Of a DNA stretch of 64,000 nucleotides, positions 41,765 through 56,189 are shown piece by piece. The stretch comes from Brachyhypopomus gauderio. Its lineage: Eukaryota > Chordata > Actinopteri > Gymnotiformes > Hypopomidae. Position 1 is the stretch's first letter. Every line of letters begins with the position of its first letter. The notes beneath the pieces are model-generated. The model made no database searches and was not told the origin of the DNA. It saw only the letters and a program-made list of their open reading frames with translations. The position numbers and the translations under genes were made by a program. The stretch covers positions 310,001 through 374,000 of the forward strand of contig NW_027506873.1 in NCBI RefSeq assembly GCF_052324685.1, written 5' to 3'.

Positions 41765-42030
41765 GCATAGATCCGTCCTGGAGCATGCTACAAACACCGA
41801 TTTCTAGACACGGACAGTTCAGTCGATACGCGGTGACGCTCGTGTTCCTCTGCGCCCTCTGAGGAGCAGCAGCGCTGTCCTCCGCTTTCAAGCCGCGAGA
41901 GAACGCGCAATGACACGCGATCGAGCACGCGCAACGACACGCGATCGAGCATGCGCAACGACACGCGATCGAGCACGCGCAACGACACGCGATCGAGCGC
42001 CTTCGCACATATGCCTACGTCATCTCTACG
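41765..42030 (-). promoter_or_regulatory. rab3c: Probable rab3c promoter and first non-coding exon
   Basis: A CpG-rich stretch about 0.9-1.1 kb upstream of the rab3c ATG. On the minus strand a candidate donor CTATGCAG/GTTTGT (about 41773-41760) could join an untranslated exon to the acceptor just before the ATG at 40929. A CRE-like TGACGTAGG (complement of 42014-42022) lies upstream. No TATA box. Placement is inferred. Confidence 0.4.
41903..41998. repeat. Four perfect-length 24-bp CpG-rich repeats
   Basis: Units of ACGCGCAACGACACGCGATC followed by GAGC. Each carries five or six CpG and the palindrome CGATCG. Two substitutions distinguish the copies. In the presumed rab3c promoter/first exon. 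Confidence 0.9.
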
Positions 42031-42399
42031 TACATGCTGAGATGTGTAGTTCACCGCAAAAGCGATTATTAATCAATTGCCATATTTGTTTTACTAGTTG
42101 AAGTCAGCTGTTTGACGAACGGTATCAGACCGCGGTGAAGTTAGTTTCAAGTTGGATATTGGATATTCAAGCTCCGCGGAGATTGCGGCATCTACCTCAC
42201 GGTTGATCCGAATCAGGCACTATGAACTCGGCCAGCCGCTCTCTGTCGCTCCCTCCTCTCACGCGCGGATGTTCACTTAGGGACCATCAATAAATTTCCC
42301 AACTAGACACTCTTGAGAAACCAAAATAATTATAAATCATTGTCGTATGACCACCTGAGTGGAAAATGATATCAAATCATGCCAAAAAGATTACATCAG

Positions 42400-43020
42400 T
42401 GAGGCACACTCATTTAAATGCCATTTTAGGCTTTTTTCCATTTTTAGCGATTTTTAAATTTGAAAATATCGCGATTTATCTTCAATAGCTTCAAGGTCAT
42501 GTGACCCACTGACTCAAAATCGGACTGAAAACATTCTGCTACAATGGACAGATGAGGCACACTCACTTATATGCCATTTTAGGCTTTTTTCCATTTTTAC
42601 CAATTTTTTATATGGAAATATCACGATTTTTCTTCAATAGCTTTCAGGTCATGTGACCCACTGACTCAAAATCAGAGTGAAAATATTCTGCTACACTGGA
42701 CAGATGAGGCACACTCATTTATATGGCATTTTAGGCTTTTTTCCATTTTTAGCAATTTTTTATTTGAAAATATTGCAATTGTTCTTCAATAGCTTCAAGG
42801 TCATGTGACCCACTAACTCAAAATTAGACTGAAAATATTCTGCTACACTGGACAGATGAGGCACACTCATTTATATTGCATTTTAGGCTTTTTTCCATTT
42901 TTATCAATTTTTATATGGAAAATTGTGATTTTCCTTCAATAGCTTCCAGGTCATTTGACCCACTGACTCAAAATTGGACTGTAAACATTCTGCTACAATG
43001 AACAGATGAGACACACTCAT
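42400..43020. repeat. 152-bp tandem repeat, about 4 copies
   Basis: Units start GATGAGGCACACTCATTTAT and contain AGGCTTTTTTCCATTTTTA, TTCAATAGCTTC and GGTCATGTGACCCACTGACT; spacing is 150-153 bases. The third and fourth copies are the more diverged. It contains the palindrome GGTCATGTGACC. Confidence 0.9.
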
Positions 43021-43121
43021 TTATATGCCATATTAAACTTTATTGAACAAAAATATATACAAAACAAACAGGTGTTGCATTAAAGAACAGCGCATCAAAA
43101 GCAATGGCAAGATATAATATA

Positions 43122-43837
43122 CACTGCTCAAAAAAAAAAGGGAACACTCAAATAACACATCCTCGATCTGAATGAATGAAATATTCTCATTGAATACTTT
43201 GTTCTGTACAAAGTTGAATGTGCTGACAACAAAATCACACAAAAATCATCAAAGGAAATCAAATTTATTAACCAATGGAGGCCTGGATTTGGAGCCACAC
43301 ACAAAATTAAAGTGGAAAAACACACTACAGGCTGATCCAACTTTGATGTAATGTCCTTAAAACAAGTCAAAATGAGGTTCAGTATTGTGTGTGGCCTTCA
43401 TGTGCCTGTATGACCTCCCTACAACGCCTGGGCATGCTCCTGATGAGGTGGCGGATGGTCTCCTGAGGGATCTCCTCCCAGACCTGGACTAAAGCATCCG
43501 CCAACTCCTGGACAGTCTGTGGTGCAACGTGACGTTGGTGGATGGAGCGAGACATGATGTCCCAGATGTGCTCAATCGGATTCAGGTCTGGGGAACGGGC
43601 GGGCCAGTCCATAGCCTTCATCTTGCAGGAACTGCTGACACACTCCAGCCACATGAGGTCTAGCATTGCCCTGCATTAGGAGGAACCCTGGGCCAACCGC
43701 ACCAGCTCAACCGGATCTCATCTCGGTACCTAATGGCAGTCAGGCTACCTCTGGTGAGCACATGGAGGGCTGTGCGGCCCTCCAAAGAAATGCCACCCCA
43801 CACCATTACTGACCCACTGCCAAACCGGTCATGCTGA
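43122..43837 (-). mobile_element. Tc1 transposon, 3' half, second copy
   Basis: Same family as 29978-31494. The terminal CACTGCTCAAAA is at 43122; on the minus strand the C-terminal transposase half is present ([49 protein letters not shown]). A deletion removes the segment with the middle catalytic Asp. It is fused at 43837 to the MITE at 43842. Confidence 0.85.
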
Positions 43838-43841
43838 TTAT

Positions 43842-44548
43842 GATTGAGCGTGAGACACACGCATTTGACTGTCTTCACACGCTCTCACGCCACACATCCG
43901 ATGTCTCACGCCGAAAAAAAAATCTAGTTTATTTACTTCTGATCCATATCTTCAATGAGTCACTACGCTCTGGCGCCAACCACTGCAATCGCGATATAAT
44001 ATAAAATCAAATCAAATATATTTGTATAACGCTTTTCACAACACATGTTGTCACAAAGCGCTTTACAGGATTTACAAGGTTAACAATACTATGGGTCCAG
44101 ATCCCTAATGAACAAGCCAAAGGCGACAGTGGCGAGGAAAAACTCCCTATGATGGTGGGGATTAGGAAGAAACCTTGGGAGGACCAAGACTCAAAAGGGA
44201 ACCCATCCTCCATTGGGTGGCCCATTAACACACAAATTACACAAAAACAAATTATACAGATGAATACACAAGTTACAAACAAATCACACAATCAGGCTAA
44301 GTATAAGGTAACTAGAATGAAAGTTCTGGGTGTTAATATTGTCAATGTAAATGTCTTGCGATGAACGCCAGGTTTTCATTCCGTGTCTGAGTGATGATAC
44401 TGGTATTGTAGGCTCCGACTGCAGTGTTACTCCCCAGTGTTACTCACAAATTAATACTTAATTTGTGTCCATTTTACACCCCCCCCCCCCCCCCCCCCCG
44501 TCAGGTTCAAATCTCACTCCAAGTGATCTTGAAAAGTTGGCAACCCTG
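43842..44548. mobile_element. MITE copy b (CAGGGTTGCCAAC family), split by a LINE tail
   Basis: Shares TCTCACGC, ATTTGACTGTCTTCACACGC, CTCTGGCGCCAACCACTG, a 20-base C run and AAGTTGGCAACCCTG with copy a (13962-14250), in the opposite orientation. Its left terminus is lost at the Tc1 junction. About 430 bases of LINE tail interrupt it. Confidence 0.8.
44008..44440 (-). mobile_element. L2-type LINE 3'-tail fragment nested in the MITE
   Basis: Complement of the LINE 3' end: ATCAAATCAAATATATTTGT, AAAGCGCTTTACAGGATTTAC, ACTATGGGTCCAGATCCC and CCTATGATGGTGGGGATTAG. Nearly identical to 29541-29815. Confidence 0.8.
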
Positions 44549-45181
44549 CTTTTGTGATTTGTCAGCTGTATTCAGCCTGCAAAACCCCTATTACGCACGA
44601 GAGCGTAATTTATGCAGATTCTCACGTTCAGACTACTAGCAAGGGTACTAGACCGATATACGATAACGGCCAAAACATCAAGTGTAAACACAGTCTTGAC
44701 ATGGTCAGTTGTGTGCAGATCTGAGAACCAGGCAAGTTTCAATTTGCCGTTAACCGATCTGCTTTTCAAGGTTGTGTAAAGGGCGGAAGTGGACGACCTA
44801 AGTAGAACATCACTGTCCGTTAATAGAATCTGTAGAATAGTTATATTTTTGGATACAATTATTTGACGTTCACTGCATATGCGTGAGAAGGTACAAAACG
44901 AAAGACCTTAAATAACCTGAGGATTTTCCATGGTGCGACCTCTGGTGACGAACTGGATTATAATATATTCCAACAAAATCTTGATTTTATTAACTTGACA
45001 CAAAAATGATATATCAATGTTATCCTGATCATAGATTTTACTGTTATCTTTTATATTGTCTCTAATTTACTCTTTGATTATTTAATTAGTACATTTTTGA
45101 TCCAGTGTCCTTAGATAAATGTACATCAAAAGAAGAATTTAGGATTGCAAACATGGTGTATTTTACCTGATCAAACTGATG

Positions 45182-45182
<1 letters not shown>
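44549..45182. other. No gene seen
   Basis: AT-rich intergenic sequence between the MITE and the methyltransferase pseudogene. Confidence 0.5.

Positions 45183-45244
<62 letters not shown>
45183..45244. repeat. (TG)n microsatellite
   Basis: About 31 TG units, just upstream of the methyltransferase copy. Confidence 0.95.
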
Positions 45245-45246
<2 letters not shown>

Positions 45247-45316
45247 AGCTTCTTTCAGAAGAACTTGGTACAGAACCTGCTCTCCTTCGAAGTCCACAGA
45301 TTAAAGCGGGACTGAT

Positions 45317-46714
45317 ATGGAGGACTCCATCGAGGTCATCCTTGAGGATCAGAACCCCAAACAGCCCCTCACTATCAGGACAAGAAGATCCTCACATTAG
45401 CAACAGGAGCCCTTTTCTCAGCTTGATATGCACTGTGGGCCATATTTTGCATGCCGGGATTAATGCTGAAGGCTGAAGGTGCCATTCTTGCCATCTACCG
45501 AAGCTCAATCTGACAATGTGATGTGTGCTTGCGGAACGACGTGGCCAGCTGATCTCGGCTCTGGTGACGGCAGACTGGTGAGTTGTCGCCTCAGAACTGA
45601 CATAGCATTTGGCAGCCACTTTCTACTTACATATATTTAATCAGTTTGACTGTGTGCACACTCCTTGGGAATCAAAGCCCTGACCTTGGCATTACCAACA
45701 CTTTGTCCTGCCAGCTCCACCTTGTGAGCTACAGAAGAATAAGAGAACCTGCTGGAGTCATGCTGGTGACTACATGGTCTTTTGGTTGCAGGTGTTTGCA
45801 GCATGTGCAGCTGGATTTGAGTGTTCAGGGTTCGAGATCAACTCGATGCTGCTGGCCTACTCTCAAAGCAGAGCATGGTGGAAGAGCGTTCCGCGCACGC
45901 ACGCCACCTTCGTCAAGCAGGACTTCTGGAAGGTACGACTGAGGCTTTATAAATATGTGCCCAACTGATTTATGCACGCTTTATGATGGCATGTCCTGTC
46001 TTTATGCAGACTGAGCTGTCCAAATACACCAACGTGATTGCATTCCTGGCACCTCCTGTGGTAAGTCAAGCTTTTCCACAACCTTTTTACAACCTTTTTA
46101 CAACCAGTATTAGTGATTTTAAAACTATTGGAGTATAATGAAGCAGTTCATTGTTTAGTCCACTTGGTGTCAGTGCATACCAACGTTTTGAATTTCAAAC
46201 CCTTCCTTATTATAGTAGGTTAACTGAGCTATAAAAATTATGGACTTCAGTTTAGATTTTTCCAAGTGATGATCACCAGTTTATTTTTATAATCCTCATA
46301 AAAACTTCAATAAAACCACATGAATATAGATGATAATAATATGGGTCCATCTTTCCAAAACCATTATGAACTTCTCAAAATAGAGTACCAGGATCTTTCT
46401 TCTCTCTCCATATTTGGTTGAACTCAGACATGCGGATTCAGGGTGTGGTAAACACACACCAACACAGCAGTGCCACGTTATGTACTGTAGCTCACAGACT
46501 GTGTTGTGTCTGACCTTGTCAGATGGAAGACTTGGAGAAGAAGCTTCTGCTGGAGCTTCCTGGAGATGCCAGAGTTGTAGCATGCCCCTTACCTTTCCCA
46601 CACTGGCCCCACAACTGCATGCAGGGGACTGCCCAGGACCAAGTGTGGGCTTACGACATCTTGGCCATGCGTGAGACAGGAAACGATGTTTCCCCTCTGA
46701 AATCACGTGGCTAA
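45317..46714 (+). pseudogene. FAM173-family lysine N-methyltransferase copy (ANTKMT-like), exon 1 broken
   Basis: ANTKMT and ATPSCKMT are SAM-dependent methyltransferases of mitochondrial proteins. Four exon-like blocks with good GT-AG borders: 45317-45577, 45792-45932, 46010-46060, 46523-46714 (stop TAA). Exon 1 still spells the pieces LTLATGALFSA, YALWAIF and VPFLPSTEAQ, and ends in the SAM motif ADLGSGDGRL, but in three frames: a shift near 45385, TGA at 45424-45426, a shift near 45470, and another small change before the SAM motif. Exons 2-4 are intact and in phase: GFECSGFEINSMLLAY, HATFVKQDFWK, KYTNVIAFLAPPV, LELPGDARVVACPLPFPHWP, WAYDI. Introns show it arose by DNA duplication, not retroposition. 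An alternative first exon that rescues it cannot be excluded. Confidence 0.8.
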
Positions 46715-47020
46715 ACATACTCATCTACCACAGCTCACTCACATGTTCTGTCAATTGAAACTGAAATATGGAATATATTCACTAATGCTGAATATAGAAA
46801 ATTTTGGGTACACAAGTTAAAATCCAAAATTAACTGAGCATCCTGTGATAAGTGATGCATTTTTGTTTGTTTGTTTTTTGAATGTGTTTTTTTTATAAAT
46901 TATATTTCCTGTAAATACTCAGTGAGGTTTGATCTCAATGTTCCAAAAGGCTTGTTCTTAGTTTTATCTCTTCAATGTAGGTTCTGGTTTGTGCACGAGT
47001 TCTTTTGACCTTATTGTTCT

Positions 47021-47419
47021 TTAGTAGTTTTCCTTCTCAGGATCATAATTGACATAAACACAATCTATGATGTTTGTGTCACACACCTCCCCCTCCGAAC
47101 CTGAACTCCTTTTGGAAGTCTGCTCTGACTCTTGAGGTTGAGGCCTCAATGAAGGTACATTAACATAGTCGTCATCAGGGTCTTCATCACCTTCATTGTC
47201 GCTGGGGTCATCATTATGGCAGTCGATCTGAGATTGGAGAGGCTGTGTCTGAATTGTTAAGGTCTTCCTTGTGTGTCTGCGTCTGCACCACCAAGCCGCG
47301 AGACCTACACACAAGACCAGAACCACAGCTCCGGCTACAGGGATACCAATCTTCCAGTGATAGGAATCCAAATTGCTATCCGTTTGGGAAACTGATGTGG
47401 AATTGGTGGTTGTGTCCAT
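47021..47419 (-). CDS. gapt: Small transmembrane adaptor, probable GAPT orthologue
   Basis: 132 residues in one exon (ATG 47417-47419, stop 47021-47023). The short extracellular N terminus has one N-glycosylation site (NST, residues 6-8). A single membrane segment follows (about 24-44), then a basic stop-transfer CRRRHTRK, then an acidic cytosolic tail with two GRB2-SH2-type motifs, YVNV (85-88) and YVNY (122-125). There is no cleavable signal peptide, so it is type III-like. GAPT is a GRB2-binding adaptor of B and myeloid cells that lies between PLK2 and RAB3C in human as I recall. Sequence similarity to mammalian GAPT is weak, so the call rests on architecture plus position. A CCTACAG acceptor lies 14 bases before the ATG (minus strand), suggesting an upstream untranslated exon. 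Confidence 0.75.
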   Translation of the reverse strand: MDTTTNSTSVSQTDSNLDSYHWKIGIPVAGAVVLVLCVGLAAWWCRRRHTRKTLTIQTQPLQSQIDCHNDDPSDNEGDEDPDDDYVNVPSLRPQPQESEQTSKRSSGSEGEVCDTNIIDCVYVNYDPEKENY

Positions 47420-48410
47420 AGCTCACAATCTGTAGGGTCCCACTATTAACTTGAGGCAAGAAAGCACATGGGAGAGTAGGCCTATATGAGGATTTGTCGA
47501 TATGGCAATCATAATAAGTTAATCATTTTTCTGTTTACGAGCTATACTAAAAGCTTTAACATCTTCATTAGACTTTCTTGGAGCTTTGGTAATAATTAAA
47601 AACGAACTGTGAAACATAACAGAAACAAACGTTTTAGTTGCAGTGTAAACTTCTAAACAAGTGAAGATTTGCATGAAAATGTTTCAGCATAACTCAAACA
47701 CATTTCAGACTAATGTTAATGATGAAAAATTACCGTAATTTGAAAGATGAGACGATGGCTCCGTGTCTCCGTGAACGCAGTAAGCAAAGGAGTGTAAAAT
47801 GTCCTGTTTGACTTTCATACGTTTTTACGTTGCAGGGACTCGTGAAACCACGACGGCTTCTCAAGACATGTGTCAATGCTTTACTTCCTTATTTGTTATT
47901 GGGATCTTTATTTAAAAGAAACGAAATGTAAATGAATTTGAAAAAAGGAATTAACACCACTAAGAATTTAGGTTGCCTCTGCGCTCAGAGACATAAAGTT
48001 TCACAGTGAGGACACAGGTCTCATAAAGCGTTTGACGTAGCTTACAAAAGCATCGATACTAAAGGTCAGTATCTGTTATATATATATATATCTGTGGGGT
48101 TTTTTTTTTCTTTTTGCAGAGCCTATTTGCGATCCAGCTGTGAAGACGTTTGGAACTATAACATGCCACATAGCGGCGCAAAAGAGCTTTCAAACCGTTA
48201 TCCAAGTGTGTGTTTCTCTTAAACATTTCCATGACTTTGTTTCCATAGTCCAAACAGCGTATATATAAAATAAGAAATGTTCTATCTATTTTTAGCAAAC
48301 TGGTGTGAACATTGTCTAATATAGTGAGTCCAGAGAAGACTCCCTATCACCCTCACACACACAGATAACATGGACAATAATTCAGTGGGAGCGATGCGCA
48401 TCGTGGAGAG
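47420..48410. other. gapt-plk2 intergenic region
   Basis: Divergent spacer between gapt (minus) and plk2 (plus). It should contain the gapt promoter and 5' exon, but I cannot place them. No other frame is convincing. Confidence 0.45.
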
Positions 48411-48413
48411 GCG

Positions 48414-48480
48414 TGACGTAGGGAGTCAAAATAAAGGGGCGGTCCTTTAGTTTATAAGAGGTGCACCTCACCTCTTCACT
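48414..48480 (+). promoter_or_regulatory. plk2: plk2 core promoter
   Basis: Within 105 bases upstream of the plk2 ATG are a CRE/AP-1-like TGACGTAGG (48414-48422), a GC box GGGGCGG (48436-48442) and a TATA-like TTTATAAG (48451-48458). A start about 30 bases after the TATA (near 48485) leaves a 5' UTR of about 30 bases. A CRE-like site and a TATA box fit an immediate-early, activity-induced gene, which PLK2 is in mammals. Confidence 0.65.
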
Positions 48481-48515
48481 CTCAGTTCGGAGGATTTTTA
48501 ACAAAGGATACGAGC

Positions 48516-52286
<3,771 letters not shown>

Positions 52287-52899
52287 ACAAACGCCCACGC
52301 AACATCCTCAGTACAGGCCACGCCCCCTGTCCTCCCACAGGCCACACCCCCTGTTTAGGAGTCCCTGCAGCTTTGAGGGCAGAACTTGGCTGGTCTCTAT
52401 CCAGAGGAGATGCAGTTGGTGCCCAACATATGAGTGTGGTGAAGGTTTTGAGGTACAAACTCTGGTCCTCTCTCTAAGGAACTGAGAGACCATGGACATA
52501 CGAAAAGTGAAGCTCTAGAGAGCTGGGCTGGAACCAGAAGAGACCATTAAATGGACATGTAGTATAAATAACAATTAGTTTTTATGCAGCAATCTTGTTG
52601 TGCTGAAGCTTTAGTGGGATGTTAAGCCCATGTGAATGGCTTCAGCTGGGCAGGGTGATGTTGTGTAGCTCTCTATAGAGCAAACCACTGTAAAACTGTG
52701 AATACATCCACTACAGGAGTTGGAATCTATGGTGAAGTCTCCTTCAACCAGAGCTGAAGGTCTGTCTGGATGGCACCAACCCCAGCTCTACAATCATTGC
52801 CTGAGGAAGGGGTAATGATCCGGGCCACATGATGATGATTGCTAGAGAGACAGAATGATAGCATGACATGGATGTAACTTATTATTTGACAAGACCAGT

Positions 52900-52917
52900 A
52901 TTTATTTATTTAATAAA
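52900..52917 (+). terminator. plk2: plk2 AU-rich element and poly(A) signal
   Basis: ATTTATTTATTTA (52900-52912), an AU-rich instability element, overlaps by one base the poly(A) signal AATAAA (52912-52917). It gives a 3' UTR of about 650 bases and fits a short-lived immediate-early mRNA. Confidence 0.75.
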
Positions 52918-52939
52918 GATAATCTTAAAATTACCAGTG

Positions 52940-53352
52940 TCTTTGAGTGATGTTTAAATTAATGTTTGATTTCCAAGGGAACTTCTGACATTCCAAGTAA
53001 ATAAACAAGCAGATAATGTAATGCCTTTCATCAGCCTTAAATCGAATTGCCAACCATTGAAAGTGGAACCTAAAACACGTAAATATCTGAAGATTTGGGG
53101 AAATGGCAGTACAAATCTGCTAAACGATTAAGGCACAGATTTAAGGCTCAGAATAACTGACTTTGTGATGACTAGGATTAAAGATTGAGATTTATAGTCC
53201 AAATCTATCATGAAAATGTCCAAGTTGCCTACTGCAAACTTTCCAGCCTGGTGCCAAATGACAATGTGGCCACCTTTTATGTCCCTCAGATCCTATGATT
53301 AGTGAGGTTTACTTGCTAAGGCAGCAGTAACGCCACTTGTCGTGCACAGCAT

Positions 53353-53417
<65 letters not shown>

Positions 53418-55780
53418 CTACATCTATAATACTATATTACAGTAACTATATAATACTACATAAAAATGGATTCAGTGGAGAGTATGCAAGCCCAGAAGCT
53501 TCTGATGCTCTGGAGTAATAGTTTATAGAAAGGAAAACAGGGGCCACGTTTTCTTGTCAATGGGTTACCATGTCCGCACACAACCGCAGAGTTCTTATCA
53601 TTTTATTTACTTCCCTGGTACGAGTGTCTGTCCAGTTGGCTCTTTGAGAATGAAACTTTCTGGAAGCAGAAAGAAAAGTTGGGTTTGCAAACCAAGGTTG
53701 TCCAGAACAGCCATGCAGTTGGTGTAGCTGAGTCTCTACTCATGCCATCTGGTGCTCTGTGAAGTAGGCTGCATCGTCTCTCGTGACTGAAGGCTGGATT
53801 ATTTAATAGGCTAAATTAACAAAAGTGTTTGGTAGTTATATAACACTCAGTGGTCACATATAGCATGAGCGACAAATGCAACATGCTGTGTTTTATAAAT
53901 TCCACAAAATCTCTCGCCATGTGTAAACTACAACGATCAACAATTTGCTGTCTAGAAAGAAATGGAAGTTTCAGGAATTGTCCAAAAGCCGTATTTGAAG
54001 ATGAATGCACATGGGTTTTTTCTGGTTATGTCTCATTGACCAGTCTGCTAATATTTACATGCACTCAGAATCAGAACGTTTTGCCACCTGAATGAACTGA
54101 ATGTTTTATAGTCTTCAATTAACAAAATTGTATATATTTTTAAAGGCCAAGAGCACAAACAGTACAGGAAGTTGTAATCAAGGCAAATGATTCAAACACA
54201 CCAGAGACTTAAAATAATCTAATAACTGGCTTTGATTGGACAAACACTGCATGGCTTCATATGTTATCCACATTGGGGTTTCAATGTTGTCACCATTACT
54301 ATTGTAAAATGTGGAAAGCCTTGTGCTCACTTTTGACAGATTTGCGATCACTGAGACAGTGAAACCTGGGGTTGCCAAAGCCAATGAAGCACTAATTGGG
54401 CCCTAATTAATTTCAGACATTGTCAAACTGCTTGACAGAAACTTCTCCACTAATACACATTTGCACTAAATGCTCATGGCCCTTCATAATTTAGTGGCCT
54501 TAAATAATAGCTTTTAAGAATCTTTACCTATTCTTAATCTAATCTTAATTTCCTGTTGTATGTGCTACTTAAGTTCATCATATTGTTAAAATAAATAATT
54601 TAATAATGGCTTCAAACTTTTTTTTTTTATCTTAGTCATTCTTAATTATTATTATCAATTATATCTATTATTATTATCATCAGAAAAATACATTCTTAGA
54701 AGAGAAAATCACTACACTTTGGCATGTAGGAAGTTCAGGCACCTCCCTTGGTTTTAAAGTGATTTTATGGTGGTTTCAAGTCAGTCGTTTCCTGACCTTC
54801 ATAGATACTTTGAAACCAGGTTTTCTACTTTATTTACAGCTACTTGTAATACTAGAATACATCAGATATACTATGGGCTAATTTTGGAAGGAACAGGCTT
54901 TGAAGTTCCTCAATGAGTGTATTATCTTCATCTGCGTAAATGGCCTCATGTTTAAATAAAAGAATTATTTTCCCCATTACAAAGGTGAACAAAACAACCA
55001 TGAGAAATATTTTAGTGAATTGTTATTCATGTCACCAGACACTGCGAATAGGGCGAGGTGTATCTGTTGTTAAAGATCAGGATTTTTCTCACAGATTCAC
55101 AGAGCCAGGTCTTCAGATTGCAAAGAGCAGGACTCTTTGGGGTATGGGTAAGTGTGAATGGAAATATGTACACTCATTCACAAGTTTGTCAGACATGTTT
55201 ATTATTATCCATTCTATAAAAAACAAACAACCTGCATATTAATGAGAAAAATCAGAAAGAATCCAAAATGGGATTCCATGTATGCACATGAGGACATACC
55301 ATCTGAAGACCATGAATCACACACGCTTACATAACCAGACATCTGGCCTCCACTCAGCTGTCCATCAGTATATGGACCAGCATCCTACTGTCCTACATAT
55401 TACATGCTTGAGTCACATGTTTGCCCCAGTTCCCTATTTTAACATTGCTGGCCACAGTTGCCACTGATGGCTGCCATGGACTGTCTATCCACAACAAAGA
55501 CATGGTGTTTATGCATAAAATACAACTAATTTTGTTATATTGTTAGCCTTTTTCCTGGTTAAAAAATATGATTTAAATTCTTGTTGCACACTTTTACATA
55601 TTTAGAATGCATACATGCATTTTCAAGCCCCAAGACTGCACTACACTTTAGGTGTACTGGCTTTACTTAACTCTGTGAAACCCAAATACAGAAAAAAGTG
55701 CGAAAAAATGTGTTTCTTCTCTCTTATGATGTTAAAGGGGTCCTCTGATGCAGAAGTTTAAGTGTAACCAAGGGAGTTAC
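52940..55780. other. No gene seen
   Basis: AT-rich flank downstream of plk2 with a (TA)n tract at 53356-53414. The frames are short and show no recognisable domain. Confidence 0.5.
53356..53414. repeat. (TA)n microsatellite
   Basis: About 29 TA units. Confidence 0.95.
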
Positions 55781-56140
55781 ATAAGGGAGTGAGGGTACCA
55801 AACACATTATGTAAGGGAGTGAGGGTACCAAACACATTATGTAAGGGAGTGAGGGTACCAAACACATTATGTAAGGGAGTGAGGGTACCAAACACATTAT
55901 GTAAGGGAGTGAGGGTACCAAACACATTATGTAAGGGAGTGAGGGTACCAAACACATTATGTAAGGGAGTGAGGGTACCAAACACATTATGTAAGGAAGT
56001 GAGGGTACCAAACACATTATGTAAGGGAGTGAGGGTACCAAACACATTATGTAAGGGAGTGAGGGTACCAAACACATTATGTAAGGGAGTGAGGGTACCA
56101 AACACATTATGTAAGGGAGTGAGGGTACCAAACACATTAC
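55781..56140. repeat. 30-bp tandem array, 12 copies, almost perfect
   Basis: Unit GAGGGTACCAAACACATTAT then GTAAGGGAGT. The central copies are identical apart from one G-to-A change at about 55997; the two edge copies differ more. Open on both strands because the unit is a multiple of three without stops. Confidence 0.95.
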
Positions 56141-56189
56141 ATGAGCTCCATGGAAATGAAAAAAGAAAGGAATAAAAGCCATAAGCATG

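Noticed and set aside
41788..42054. Arg/Val/Leu repeat frame upstream of rab3c
   Set aside because: By-product of the 24-bp CpG repeat; no start context or similarity.
45317..46714. Functional antkmt or atpsckmt gene
   Set aside because: Exon 1 has a stop and shifts of frame. I kept it as a pseudogene but listed the possibility of an alternative first exon.
55781..56140. Coding repeat protein (30-bp units)
   Set aside because: Open in several frames on both strands and without flanking exons or a start context.
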